Made by a program: the position numbers and the translations under genes. From NCBI RefSeq assembly GCF_040500475.1, contig NZ_CP159358.1, positions 1,178,001-1,242,000 of the forward strand: DNA of 64,000 nucleotides, given 5' to 3'. The notes below the pieces were generated by a model. That model saw nothing but the letters and a program-made list of their open reading frames with translations, made no database searches and was not told the DNA's origin. Each line of letters starts with the position of its first letter. Positions within the stretch are counted from its first letter, which is position 1. Source of the DNA: Bacillus sp. Bos-x628. Lineage in GTDB: Bacteria; Bacillota; Bacilli; Bacillales; Bacillaceae. Below, in pieces: positions 36,915 through 46,900 of the stretch.

Positions 36915-38180
36915 TTAGACCTCAACCGCTTCGGACTTCTGTTTATCTGCTGTGAAATGGCTTTTAGCAAGCCCTGTAAACAGGAAGATGGCAATACCCG
37001 ATAGAATTTCAAGCAACCCTCCTCCAGCAATGACAGGTCCTGCTCCAAATCTCTCAGCCAGAACACCTGATACAACTGCTGCAAGCGGGAGAAATACGTT
37101 TGATGAAGCAGTGATCACCGCATACACTTGCGGCTGATCCTCTTGATCAACAGATGTTTGGATGATAACCATTTCTGGTACATTAATGGCACTCACTGCC
37201 GCTCCAAAAATAAAGGAAGCAAACAGAACAACCGGTAGCCATGTACTCATCCCTGTGATAAAGAACGCAACACCTTCAATGATGCCAGCTACAATAAAGA
37301 ACAAACCGAACCTTTTAATTTTCACCTTTGCAAGAGCAAACCCCATCATAAATGCGCCTACAGCTGCAACGCCTCTTAAAATAGAATAAACCATTGAATC
37401 ACTTTGCAGCGCTTCTGCTACATAAACGGCAGACAGTGCTTGCCAAGGTGCTGCCGCTACATTCATCAAAATACAATAAAGTGTCAAAGCAAATAAAATA
37501 TGATGATTTTTGACAACAAGAAAGCCTTTTTTTAAGTTATAAAGGTATGTATTCTTTGCCTGTTTAATGCCTGCTGCTCTTTCTTCTTCTGTTCTCTTCA
37601 GCTTGACTCCGATAATAAAAAGGCCTGAAATGATAAATAATGCAGTCGTAATTAGCAGTGTATCTGCGGGTCCGATTAATTTCACAAGCAGCCCTGCTAC
37701 CATGACTGCTGCAAGCGCCACAATTTCGAATGATGATTGTAAGATAGCATTTGCTTTTTGAATGAGATGTGTCGGTACAATCTGCGGTAAGATGGCCACA
37801 GAGGCTGGATTATAAGCTGCACCTGTTGCTGATTGAATCACCATTAGTGAGATCAATAACCATAAGGGCAATAATTGTGAAAAGTGCAGGAGCGGGATAA
37901 TAAGTACAATTGTTGCTCGAACGACATCTGAAGCAAACATCCATTTGGACAAATGGTGGTTTTTCATAAGAGGTCCTAGGATCGGGGCTAACAATGATGA
38001 AGGAAGAACTGTCACCGCAAGAAGAAGTCCTGTACCAAGTGCTCCGTCTCCTCTTAAAATCAATAGCCAAAGGACGGATGTAAATGCAAAGCTTTCCCCT
38101 GTATTTTTAATGAGCCTTGATATGAATAATGAGGTAAAGTGTTTATTCCAAACACTTTCACTGAGATTCATCTTTTCCAT
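36915..38180 (-). CDS. MFS transporter
   Basis: 421-residue major facilitator with about 12 hydrophobic helices, starting MEKMNLSESVWNKHFTSLFI and containing the TM2-3 loop region ILGPLMKNHHLSKWMFASDV. It resembles drug or siderophore exporters of the enterobactin-S/MFS-3 type rather than sugar carriers. ATG 38180 follows AAAGGA by eight bases; the 45-codon upstream extension in frame lacks a ribosome site. I do not recall this gene here in B. subtilis, so it is probably an accessory insertion. Substrate unknown. Confidence 0.85.
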   Translation of the reverse strand: MEKMNLSESVWNKHFTSLFISRLIKNTGESFAFTSVLWLLILRGDGALGTGLLLAVTVLPSSLLAPILGPLMKNHHLSKWMFASDVVRATIVLIIPLLHFSQLLPLWLLISLMVIQSATGAAYNPASVAILPQIVPTHLIQKANAILQSSFEIVALAAVMVAGLLVKLIGPADTLLITTALFIISGLFIIGVKLKRTEEERAAGIKQAKNTYLYNLKKGFLVVKNHHILFALTLYCILMNVAAAPWQALSAVYVAEALQSDSMVYSILRGVAAVGAFMMGFALAKVKIKRFGLFFIVAGIIEGVAFFITGMSTWLPVVLFASFIFGAAVSAINVPEMVIIQTSVDQEDQPQVYAVITASSNVFLPLAAVVSGVLAERFGAGPVIAGGGLLEILSGIAIFLFTGLAKSHFTADKQKSEAVEV

Positions 38181-38300
38181 CACACAAATCCTTTCAACAA
38201 TCATTCTATTCCTTATTACATATTTTACCTTAATTTCGCTTTTTTTCATACTATTTATTTGAAAATTTGAACACTTAATTGTTTTTATTGTAAAGAAAAA

Positions 38301-38321
38301 AGAGGCACGACACATGCCTCT
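38301..38321 (-). terminator. Terminator after yjzC
   Basis: Minus-strand AGAGGCA / TGCCTCT followed by TTTTTTCTTT, about 35 bases past the yjzC stop. Confidence 0.8.
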
Positions 38322-38354
38322 AAAGTCTTATTATATGAACTGTTAGTCAATTGC

Positions 38355-38534
38355 TTACGGCTTTCTTTGATATGTCCAGACGCGATGATGATTCGAGTTA
38401 TCCGGAAAGACATCGCCTGCTTTGAGCTTAATTTTTAAAGGATCTTTCACCATACTTCCGGTTTCGCCAATTTCAATATAAACGCCATTATTCGGTGCTT
38501 TATGTCCTGGTTTAAACTGGTGCTGCTGACCCAT
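38355..38534 (-). CDS. yjzC: Small conserved protein YjzC
   Basis: 59-residue ORF beginning MGQQHQFKPGHKAPNNGVYI and ending HHRVWTYQRKP, clearly YjzC. AGGAGGGTG lies just upstream of the ATG at 38534. It is Gly/Pro- and basic-rich with no signal. In B. subtilis it sits next to yjzD and argF; here the MFS gene separates it from yjzD and xynDC separates it from argF. Function unknown. Confidence 0.85.
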   Translation of the reverse strand: MGQQHQFKPGHKAPNNGVYIEIGETGSMVKDPLKIKLKAGDVFPDNSNHHRVWTYQRKP

Positions 38535-38996
38535 TTACACCCTCCTTTCTCGATTGATGTTATTATGCCCCGTGCTTTACCTCTCCTATCCCTGATGTAA
38601 AAAGTCTCTGCTTAATAGGAAGGTATAGTTTTTGTGCTTAGAGAGTAATGAATGATTCTAAATGCTTCTATCCAGACTTAAAACTCTCCGCTCGTTTGCC
38701 CACATTCGTCATCACCTTTGTTTCGTATCCAGAATCTCCGTTGATATAGGACAGGCGCTTCTCACTATAAAAAAACGGACATGAATCAAGTTGAACTTCT
38801 GTATGTACAAGAACATAAACATAAATCCATGAATATGTGAATTAAACGGTATTGAATGGCACTATCAAAACCAATCCCTTTTCGCCTCATTTTGCAGAAG
38901 CTAAACCTGAATCCATTACGAAACACGCTTTTCTCTAGAAATAATCCATTCGATGCGTTCTTCAAGATCAGTTGTCATCATATTTTAAAAAAGCCT
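38535..38996. other. Gene-poor gap upstream of xynD
   Basis: About 460 bases without a convincing gene. On the minus strand a 21-codon ORF at 38916-38981 starts MMTTDLEERIEWI and ends EKRVS; its ribosome-site-like GGAGGAGG lies in the 3' arm of the hairpin at 38997-39020. It looks like the N-terminus of a lost gene. The rest shows no ORF, repeat or RNA family I know. Confidence 0.3.
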
Positions 38997-39020
38997 CCTC
39001 CATTTTAAAGTAAATGGAGG
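38997..39020 (-). terminator. Orphan minus-strand terminator upstream of xynD
   Basis: Minus-strand CCTCCATTT / AAATGGAGG, then AGGCTTTTTTAAAA. There is no minus-strand gene directly before it, because xynD is on the plus strand. It may mark the edge of inserted DNA, or form a hairpin in the xynD 5' leader. Confidence 0.55.
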
Positions 39021-39124
39021 ATGTTAAGTGATAAAAACAAAATGCAACGTTTGTTGATTAGTTTTTACTTTTTTGCTTATTTGAGGAATTTTCCATTTTT
39101 AAGGGAAAAGGAGGATGTTTAGCT

Positions 39125-40663
39125 ATGAGTAAAAAGTGTAGCGTATGTTTATTGGTTCTTGCTCTATTTTTGAGTTGCTTGTTTGGGGAATCTACGTTTG
39201 CTGTAAGTACCCCAATTGCAAAACATGTAGGGAATTCAAATCCGCTTATAGACCATCATTTGGGAGCAGATCCGTTTGTGCTGACCTATAACGGAAGAGT
39301 TTATATCTATATGTCAAGTGATGACTATGAATATAATAGCGACGGAACGATTAAGGATAATTCATTTGCCAATTTGAATAAAGTATTCGTCATATCTTCA
39401 GCGGATATGGTGAACTGGACAGACCACGGAGCCATTCCGGTAGCAGGTGCCAATGGGGCTAATGACGGTGAAGGGATTGCAAAATGGGCAGGTGCGTCTT
39501 GGGCACCGTCAGCCGCAGTTAAAAAGATCAATGGTAAGGATCAATTCTTCCTTTATTTCGCAAACAGTGGCGGAGGTATCGGAGTTCTCACCGCAGACAG
39601 CCCAATCGGTCCTTGGACAGATCCGATCGGAAAAGCGCTAGTTACAACAAGTACACCAGGAATGTCCGGTGTAGTGTGGCTTTTTGATCCGGCAGTATTT
39701 GTAGATGACGACGGCACCGGTTACTTGTATGCCGGCGGGGGCATCCCTGGCGGTTCAAATCCAACGCAAGAGCAATGGGCCAATCCTCAAACAGCAAGAG
39801 TCATAAAATTGGGGCCAGATATGACCAGTGTTAGTGGAAGTGCATCTACAATTGATGCGCCTTTCATGTTTGAAGATTCAGCAATGCACAAGGATAACGG
39901 AAAATATTACTATTCCTATTGCATTAATTTCGGGGGCACGCACCCAGCCGATATACCCCCAGGTGAGATCGGCTACATGACCAGCTCAAGTCCCATGGGT
40001 CCCTTTACGTATAAAGGGCACTTCCTGAAAAATCCAGGTGCATTTTTCGGAGGTGGCGGAAACAATCATCATGCTGTTTTCCATTTTAAAAATGAGTGGT
40101 ATGTGGTGTACCATGCTCAAACTGTCAGTTCCGCTCTATTTGGAGCCGGCAAAGGGTACCGTTCTCCCCATATTAATAAGCTGGTGCACAATGCAGATGG
40201 ATCCATTCAAGAGGTAGCGGCAAATTATGAAGGCGTAACACAGCTTTCCAATTTGAATCCGTATAACCGAGTAGAAGCTGAAACGTTTGCTTGGAATGGA
40301 CGCATTTTGACAAAGAAATCCTCAGCACCCGGCGGATCGGTAAATAATCAAAATGTAACAAACATTCATAACGGAGACTGGATTGCTGTAGGAAATGTAG
40401 ACTTCGGAACCGGTGGTGCCAGCACGTTTAAAGCAAATGTAGCATCTACTATAGGTGGAAAAATAGAAGTGCGCCTCGACAGTGCAGACGGTAAGCTTGT
40501 TGGAACCCTGAATGTACCTTCTACAGGTGGAGCACAAAACTGGAGAGAAATAGAAACTGCAGTAAGTGGCGCAACTGGTGTGCACAAAGTATTCTTTGTA
40601 TTTACTGGAACAGATGAAGGACATTTGTTTGATTTTGATTACTGGCAGTTTACGCAAAGATAG
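39125..40663 (+). CDS. xynD: Arabinoxylan arabinofuranohydrolase XynD (GH43-CBM6)
   Basis: 512-residue secreted enzyme that removes arabinose side chains from arabinoxylan. Signal peptide of about 26 residues ending FAVSTP. A GH43 domain (about 30-345) has the acid residues in HHLGADPFVLTYNG, WLFDPAVFVDDDGTGYLYAG and FEDSAMHKDNGKYYYSYC. A C-terminal CBM6 domain (about 375-510) starts NRVEAETFAWNG and ends HLFDFDYWQFTQR. AAGGAGG lies ten bases before the ATG. It is followed by xynC. In B. subtilis the pair lies elsewhere on the chromosome, so the locus differs. I saw no clear CcpA cre site upstream. Confidence 0.93.
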   Translation: MSKKCSVCLLVLALFLSCLFGESTFAVSTPIAKHVGNSNPLIDHHLGADPFVLTYNGRVYIYMSSDDYEYNSDGTIKDNSFANLNKVFVISSADMVNWTDHGAIPVAGANGANDGEGIAKWAGASWAPSAAVKKINGKDQFFLYFANSGGGIGVLTADSPIGPWTDPIGKALVTTSTPGMSGVVWLFDPAVFVDDDGTGYLYAGGGIPGGSNPTQEQWANPQTARVIKLGPDMTSVSGSASTIDAPFMFEDSAMHKDNGKYYYSYCINFGGTHPADIPPGEIGYMTSSSPMGPFTYKGHFLKNPGAFFGGGGNNHHAVFHFKNEWYVVYHAQTVSSALFGAGKGYRSPHINKLVHNADGSIQEVAANYEGVTQLSNLNPYNRVEAETFAWNGRILTKKSSAPGGSVNNQNVTNIHNGDWIAVGNVDFGTGGASTFKANVASTIGGKIEVRLDSADGKLVGTLNVPSTGGAQNWREIETAVSGATGVHKVFFVFTGTDEGHLFDFDYWQFTQR

Positions 40664-40808
40664 CACCGATAATGGAACCGCTAATTATAAAGGATTTAGC
40701 ATATGATATACCGCATGTTTCAAAAGAGGAAAAGCGCTTTGTATGCAATATAAAGAAGACCAAACATATGTTTCCAATTACGTAAAAGACATATGAAGGA
40801 GTGGAACA

Positions 40809-42080
40809 ATGATGTCATACGTAAAAAAGTCAATTTGTGTGTTAATGGTATTATTCACTATGCTGGCAGTAATGCTAATCGAGCCAGGAGCTACTGACGT
40901 TTTGGCAGCAAGTGACGTAACCATTAATTTATCTGCAGAAAAACAAGTGATTCGCGGTTTTGGAGGAATGAACCATCCGGCTTGGATTGGAGATTTGACA
41001 GCACCTCAAAGAGAAACCGCTTTTGGAAATGGACAGAATCAGTTAGGTTTTTCTATTCTTAGAATCTATGTAGACGATAACAGTAATAATTGGTACAGAG
41101 AAGTAGCAACTGCAAAAAAAGCGATAGAGCAAGGAGCATTAGTCATTGCTTCACCATGGAATCCTCCAAGTGACATGGTTGAGACCTTCAATCGTGATGG
41201 TGATACATCGGCAAAACGGCTCAAATACGATATGTACGATGCGTATGCCCAGCATCTTAACGATTTTGTTGCCTACATGAAAAGTAATGGTGTGGATCTT
41301 TATGCGATTTCCGTTCAAAACGAGCCTGATTATGCACACGACTGGACGTGGTGGACTCCGCAAGAAATGCTTCGTTTTATGAGAGAAAATGCCGGCTCAA
41401 TTAATGCGCGTGTCATTGCACCGGAATCATTTCAGTACCTGAAAAATATGTCAGACCCGATTTTGAACGATCCGCAGGCTCTTGAAAATATGGATATTCT
41501 TGGAGCTCACCTGTACGGTACTCAAATCAGTCAATTCCCTTATCCTCTTTTCAAACAAAACGGAGGAGGGAAAGAGCTTTGGATGACGGAAGTATACTAT
41601 CCGAATAGTGATAGCAACTCAGCAGATCGATGGCCCGAGGCATTGGATGTTTCACATCATATTCACAATTCAATGGTAGAAGGAGATTTTCAAGCTTATG
41701 TTTGGTGGTACATCCGCAGATCATATGGTCCTATGAAAGAAGACGGTACAATCAGCAAACGCGGTTACAATATGGCTCATTTCTCGAAGTTTGTGCGCCC
41801 TGGCTATGTAAGGGTTGATGCAACGAAAAATCCTAATGAGAACGTTTACGTGTCAGTCTATAAAAGTGAAGACAAGATCGTTATTGTTGCCATTAATAAA
41901 AGCGACACAGGGGTCAACCAAAACTTTGTTTTGCAGAATGGATCAGCTTCTCAAGTATCTAGATGGATAACAAGCAGTAGCGGCAATCTTCAACCTGGGA
42001 CGAATCTCAATGTAACGGACAATCATTTTTGGGCCCATCTTCCAGCTCAAAGCGTAACAACATTTGTCGCAGATCGTTAA
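40809..42080 (+). CDS. xynC: Glucuronoxylanase XynC (GH30_8)
   Basis: 423-residue secreted xylanase that cuts methylglucuronoxylan near glucuronate branches. Signal peptide of about 33 residues ending VLAAS. The (beta/alpha)8 domain has the acid/base Glu in AISVQNEPDYAHDW and the nucleophile Glu in LWMTEVYYPNSDS. YVWWYIRRSYGPMKEDG is the subfamily 8 motif with the glucuronate-binding Arg. A side beta domain follows, ending QSVTTFVADR. AAGGAG is seven bases before the first of two ATGs. It lies 145 bases after xynD and is likely cotranscribed. Confidence 0.94.
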   Translation: MMSYVKKSICVLMVLFTMLAVMLIEPGATDVLAASDVTINLSAEKQVIRGFGGMNHPAWIGDLTAPQRETAFGNGQNQLGFSILRIYVDDNSNNWYREVATAKKAIEQGALVIASPWNPPSDMVETFNRDGDTSAKRLKYDMYDAYAQHLNDFVAYMKSNGVDLYAISVQNEPDYAHDWTWWTPQEMLRFMRENAGSINARVIAPESFQYLKNMSDPILNDPQALENMDILGAHLYGTQISQFPYPLFKQNGGGKELWMTEVYYPNSDSNSADRWPEALDVSHHIHNSMVEGDFQAYVWWYIRRSYGPMKEDGTISKRGYNMAHFSKFVRPGYVRVDATKNPNENVYVSVYKSEDKIVIVAINKSDTGVNQNFVLQNGSASQVSRWITSSSGNLQPGTNLNVTDNHFWAHLPAQSVTTFVADR

Positions 42081-42114
42081 GAGCATCAAGGCAAGCGATA
42101 CCGCGTCGATTTAA

Positions 42115-42342
42115 ATGCGATATACAATGCTATATGAGTACGAAGGAGCCGATTTTTCCCCTTTCTGTTTCTATTATGGCAGTAATTTTCGGAGTCTTCG
42201 GCACGTTGAAACTTGTAGAGGATTTAGAGGAATGGAAGAAATTGAATTGCAGGTTGCTACCAATCAAGTTGTTCTAACGATCTCTGACGACGATCCTAAA
42301 GCCCTTCAACGCTGCTCTTCCATACTCCATTTTTCAATATGA
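42115..42342 (+). CDS. Unidentified small ORF after xynC
   Basis: 75-codon frame starting MRYTMLYEYEGADFSP and ending in SDDDPKALQRCSSILHFSI. It lacks a good ribosome site, and another frame over the same stretch is also open (42134-42277). The C-terminal half looks protein-like. It may be the decayed 3' end of a lost gene. A terminator follows directly. Existence as an expressed gene is doubtful. Confidence 0.25.
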   Translation: MRYTMLYEYEGADFSPFCFYYGSNFRSLRHVETCRGFRGMEEIELQVATNQVVLTISDDDPKALQRCSSILHFSI

Positions 42343-42347
42343 AATTG

Positions 42348-42379
42348 AGTGATTTTCCGATCGGAAAATCGCTTTTTTT
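42348..42379 (+). terminator. Terminator downstream of xynC
   Basis: AGTGATTTTCCGA / TCGGAAAATCGCT, 13 pairs with one wobble and a very tight turn, followed by TTTTTTT. It probably ends the xynD-xynC transcript. Confidence 0.85.
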
Positions 42380-42423
42380 CGTGTCGTTCATCGGTTTGAA
42401 GCCGCATGCTTCGGCTTTTAAAA

Positions 42424-42705
42424 GGATTAACAGGTCTACCAAGTACATTTTTACTATAAATTCCACCATGCCTTTAAATGTCCATGCCAGTTACAGGATA
42501 AATTAATTCTCCCTTATTACATATATGTGATAATGCATAGCAATGTAAGTATGATGTCCAATTATTGAGTGCCCATTATATTGAGGCTTATTTTCTTTTA
42601 AAATCTCTTGTATCTGTTCATTAGTCCAATCCCTTGTTGTATAAAATTCTTTTCTTGCTTCCAAAATTCATTAACCCCTGCAGCTCTTCTTTTTGCGTTG
42701 GTGCT
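42424..42705 (-). pseudogene. Decayed GHH-nuclease toxin domain (polymorphic toxin C-terminus)
   Basis: Three frames read together give a recognisable toxin end. One frame has RRAAGVNEFWKQEKNFIQQG; the next has TTRDWTNEQIQEILKENK, PQYNGHSIIGHHTYIAM; a third has NKGELIYPVT and, after a stop, RHGGIYSKNVLGRPVN. This matches the ending of Bacillus LXG/WapA-type toxins: FWKQEK, RDWTxEQI, P(Q)YxGKxxxGHHTYSVSxYPHL, NKGExIYP, GWHGGNYxNSLPG. The GHH motif is the nuclease active site. At least two frameshifts and no N-terminal part make it a pseudogene. Confidence 0.7.
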
Positions 42706-42924
42706 CACAAATTTCAGATTCGCTCCTTACAAGTTACTTGGGTCTTCCTAGACTTCAAGGGTTTTCAATTCATGGTGAAAAGATATCAAAGTGATACTAT
42801 AAAAGCTGAGTAACTAAAGCTATATCACTCTCCAGTTCATTTTTCAAGAATTGATCTAAATCTTACGTTCTAATTATAGATGGTCTCATATGTGACCAGT
42901 CATGTTTTCCTTTTCAACAACCAA
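42706..42924. other. Gap between the toxin remnant and argF
   Basis: About 220 bases without an ORF. It may hold more decayed toxin sequence on the minus strand, but I cannot align it. Confidence 0.3.
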
Positions 42925-42951
42925 AGTCCCTGCTCAAAAGAGTCAGGGACT
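42925..42951 (-). terminator. Terminator after argF
   Basis: Minus-strand AGTCCCTG / CAGGGACT with an 11-base loop, followed by TTGGTTGTTG. It ends the arginine operon. Confidence 0.8.
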
Positions 42952-42959
42952 GCTATCCA

Positions 42960-43910
42960 TTATGTTGTTTGGTTATACATGAGCTCTTTAATTAATGCTT
43001 TTTGCACATGCAAGCGATTTTCTGCCTGCTGAAATACTTTAGAGTGCGGACCATCAATAATGTCAGCCGTCACTTCTTCTCCGCGGTGTGCAGGCAGACA
43101 ATGGAGAAACGTGTAATCTGCTGCTGCATGACGCATGAGTTCATCATTTACTTGATATTCTTTAAATTCAGCAAGACGTTTTTCTGTTTCTGTCTCCTGC
43201 CCCATGCTTGTAAAAACATCTGAATAGATGACATCAGCATCTTGAACAGCAACGACAGGATTTGTTGTCACAAACACTTTTGCACCAGATTGTTTAGCAA
43301 ACTCAATCGCTGTGTCTGTCACCTCCTGAAGTGGTTCATATCCTTTGGGTGATGCGACAGCAATGTCACAGCCAAGCTGCGCACAGCCGACCATTAAGGA
43401 ATGCGCCACGTTATTTCCATCGCCAATATAAGCGACTTTGACTCCTTTTAGTTTACCTTTTGTTTCTTTAATGGTTAGTAAATCAGCAAGTGCCTGACAA
43501 GGATGTGAGAAGTCGGTCAGCCCATTAATGACTGGAATGGATGCGTATTTTGCAAGTTCCTCAACCTTTTCATGAGCAAAGGTTCGGATCATGATTCCAT
43601 CTACGTAGCCAGATAACACCTGAGCAGTATCTCTAATGGATTCTCCTCTGCCAATTTGCAAGTCATTTGAGCTCAGAAATAGGGCATGCCCCCCTAGTTG
43701 CGTCATTCCTGCTTCAAACGATACACGGGTTCTTGTAGAGGATTTTTCAAATATCATCGCAAGTGTTTTCCCTTTGAATAAATCCTGATATGGTTGTTGT
43801 TTCATTTCTTCCGCTTTTTCAATCAAGTAAGCAATGTCCTTAATTGAAAAATCTTTTAAAGATAAAAAGTCTTTTCCGTATAATACCGGTTGTACGTCCA
43901 CTTGGCTCAT
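42960..43910 (-). CDS. argF: Ornithine carbamoyltransferase
   Basis: 316-residue enzyme forming citrulline from ornithine and carbamoyl phosphate. The carbamoyl phosphate motif EKSSTRTRVSFE and the ornithine-side FLHCLPAHRGEEVT motif are both present, with SHPCQALADLLT between. Its ATG overlaps the carB stop by four bases (ATGA), so the two are translationally coupled. Last gene of the arginine operon. Confidence 0.97.
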   Translation of the reverse strand: MSQVDVQPVLYGKDFLSLKDFSIKDIAYLIEKAEEMKQQPYQDLFKGKTLAMIFEKSSTRTRVSFEAGMTQLGGHALFLSSNDLQIGRGESIRDTAQVLSGYVDGIMIRTFAHEKVEELAKYASIPVINGLTDFSHPCQALADLLTIKETKGKLKGVKVAYIGDGNNVAHSLMVGCAQLGCDIAVASPKGYEPLQEVTDTAIEFAKQSGAKVFVTTNPVVAVQDADVIYSDVFTSMGQETETEKRLAEFKEYQVNDELMRHAAADYTFLHCLPAHRGEEVTADIIDGPHSKVFQQAENRLHVQKALIKELMYNQTT

Positions 43911-46900
43911 GCCATCACTTCCTTTTTATATAATTCATGGAGAGATACAGGTGACACATCTCCATTTTTCCCTTTGAGGAATGCATTGGCTGTTTCATAT
44001 TCAGTCAGCACTTGCACACCATGAGTCAGTGCTTTGACGCGTTGTTCTTTCGCCTGTTCACCTTCACCTAAATGAATGTGAAGTAATTTATGATCAGTTT
44101 GCAGCCAACTTTCAAAGCTGCCTGTCCAGACGTCAAAACCTGCTTGCTTCACTTCATCTATTAACAGCTCACTACCTTGAATATAGACGCTCCCTTTCTG
44201 ACTCCAGATTGAAGCAAACACTTTTTTCAAGGCGCTCTCAACGTTCTTACCTACACACATGCCTTCCCCAGTAGCTTTCATTTCAGGTGTCAATTTTAAA
44301 TCAATATCTTGAATGGCATGTGATGAGAACACTGGAAATTTAACTGCCGTGCCGCCCTTGTTCTTCATTGAAAGGTTCAGTTCTTGCAGCGTCGCACCAG
44401 CTAGTAGTCTTGTTGCTATAGGGATCATCTCAATACCCATCACCTTGCTGACTACTGGTACGGTTCGGCTGGCACGAGGATTGACCTCTAAAACAAGCGC
44501 TTTCCCATCTTTTATGACGTATTGAATATTCATAATGCCTTTGAATTTCAATTTTTTTGCTATTTGTTCAGATGCAATATACACCTGCTGTTTTATTTCC
44601 TCATTGATGGAGACACTTGGCAAAATGGCAAAGCTGTCACCTGAATGTACCCCAGCTTTTTCAATATGCTCGATAATGGTTGGGATAAATGTATTCTCTC
44701 CGTCGGAAATGAGATCAACTTCTAGTTCTTTCCCCGTGACATATTCGTCTATCAAGATTGGATATGGCAAATGATCTGGCTGATCAAGAAGTGACATCAA
44801 ATCATCTTCATTTTGAACAATGATCATGCCCATTCCGCCAATGACATAGGATGGACGAATTAACACAGGATAACCGATGCTTTCTGCATGTGCGAGTGCT
44901 TCTTCTTTTGATTGAGCGGTGTCCCCTTTTGCATGAGGGAGTTCAAGCTCATCAAGAAGCTGGTAAAATAAATCACGATCTTCTAGTGCATCTAATGTGT
45001 CAAAGGACGTACCTAATAGTGTCACGCCGGCTTTTTCTAACCCTTCAGCTACGTTGATAGCTGTTTGACCACCAAATTGGACAATGACAAAGTCAATTTG
45101 TTCCGCTTCTACTACGTTTAAAATATGTTCAAGTGTGATGGGTTCAAAATATAAACGATCTGCAATCTCATAATCCGTGCTCACCGTTTCCGGATTGTTG
45201 TTCATCATGATTGTCTCAAATCCAAGCTTTTGCAAAGTAAGAACGCCATGCACTGCACTATAATCAAACTCGACTCCCTGCCCGATCCGTATTGGACCAG
45301 ATCCGATAATCAGCGCACGCTGCTTTGTTTTCAGGTGATGCTCTCCATCACTTTTTCCAAAGTACGTTGAATAAAAGTAATTCGTTTTCGCATCAAATTC
45401 TGCAGCACATGTATCCACAATTTTAAATGCTGCGGAAATCCCGTACTCTTTACGAAGCTGCCTGATGTCATCTTGACTGCTTCCAGTGAGAGAAGCGATT
45501 GTTTGATCGAGAAAGCCTTTTTCTTTCACTTTTTGCAAAAGTGATCGTGAGAGTGTTCCTTTATTGTCTTTTAGTTCTTGTTCAAGTGAAATCATATGCT
45601 GAAACACGTGCAAGAAAAATGGATCAATTTTTGTCACATGATGGATGGTTGCAACCGTTTCTTCTCTAGAGAGAAGTTCCATGACTGCAAAAAAACGACG
45701 ATCATCTGGCGTCTTGATCAAATCAAGTAACACCTCAGTCGTTAGTTCTTTCAGTTCAGGTAAGTGGAACCCATTTGTTTTTATCTCAAGTGATGCGACC
45801 GCTTTTTGAATAGCAGACTCTAAATTTCGGTCAATGGCCATAACTTCACCAGTGGCTTTCATTTTTGTTCCTAATTTGCGATCTGCATGTTTAAATTTAT
45901 CAAATGGCCAGCGCGGGAATTTGACCACGACATAATCGAGTGCAGGCTCAAAGCTTGCATATGTTGTTCCTGTCAGCGGATTTTTCAATTCATCTAATGT
46001 GTAACCCACTGCTAGCTTTGCAGCCATTTTCGCAATTGGGTAACCTGTTGCTTTTGACGCAAGAGCAGAAGAACGGCTGACCCGAGGATTCACTTCAATC
46101 ACAAAGTATTCTTTACTGAGTGGATCGAGAGCAAATTGGATGTTGCACCCGCCGACTACATCTAACGCTGAAATGATTTTCAGACTAGCTGATCGAAGCA
46201 TCTGATAGTCCTGATCTGTTAATGTTTGAGACGGCGCTACGACAATCGAGTCTCCTGTATGCACACCAACAGGATCGATGTTTTCCATATTACAAACAGT
46301 GATACATGTATTTTGACGATCTCTCATGACCTCATATTCAATTTCTTTAAATCCTGCAATGCTTTTTTCAACTAAACACTGGTGAATCGGACTCGCTAGA
46401 AGGGCTCCTTCAATGAGCGGCATAAATGCTTCTTCAGTTAAAGCGATCCCTCCTCCTTTACCGCCAAGAGTATAAGCTGGTCGAATAATCACTGGGAAGC
46501 CAACTTCTTTTGCAAATTGAAGGGCATCTTTAACATTATCAACAATCTCACTATCTGGGACCGGTTCGTTTAAGTGCTTCATGAGGGCTCTAAATTTCTC
46601 ACGATCTTCACCGTTTTCAATTGTTTCAACAGACGTTCCGAGTAGCTTGACACCATGCTTTTTCAGCACACCGTTTTTTTCTAACTCGACAGCAAGATTT
46701 AGTGCCGTCTGTCCGCCAAGGTTGGCTAAAAGACCATCTGGCTTTTCCTTTTCAATGATACGTGTCACTGAATCAATTGAAAGCGGTTCAAAATAAATTT
46801 CATCAGCAAATGACTCGTCTGTCATAATCGTTGCTGGGTTGTTATTTACTAGGATGACTTTGTACCCCTCTTCCTTTAAGGCCATACATCCTTGCGTTCC

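Noticed and set aside
39021..39124. Catabolite-response (cre) site upstream of xynD
   Set aside because: TGCAACGTTTGTTGA is the best candidate but does not align with the cre consensus spacing.
42134..42277. Second overlapping ORF after xynC (MSTKEPIFPLSVSI start)
   Set aside because: It overlaps another frame of similar quality and has no ribosome site at the proper place; at most one of them is coding.
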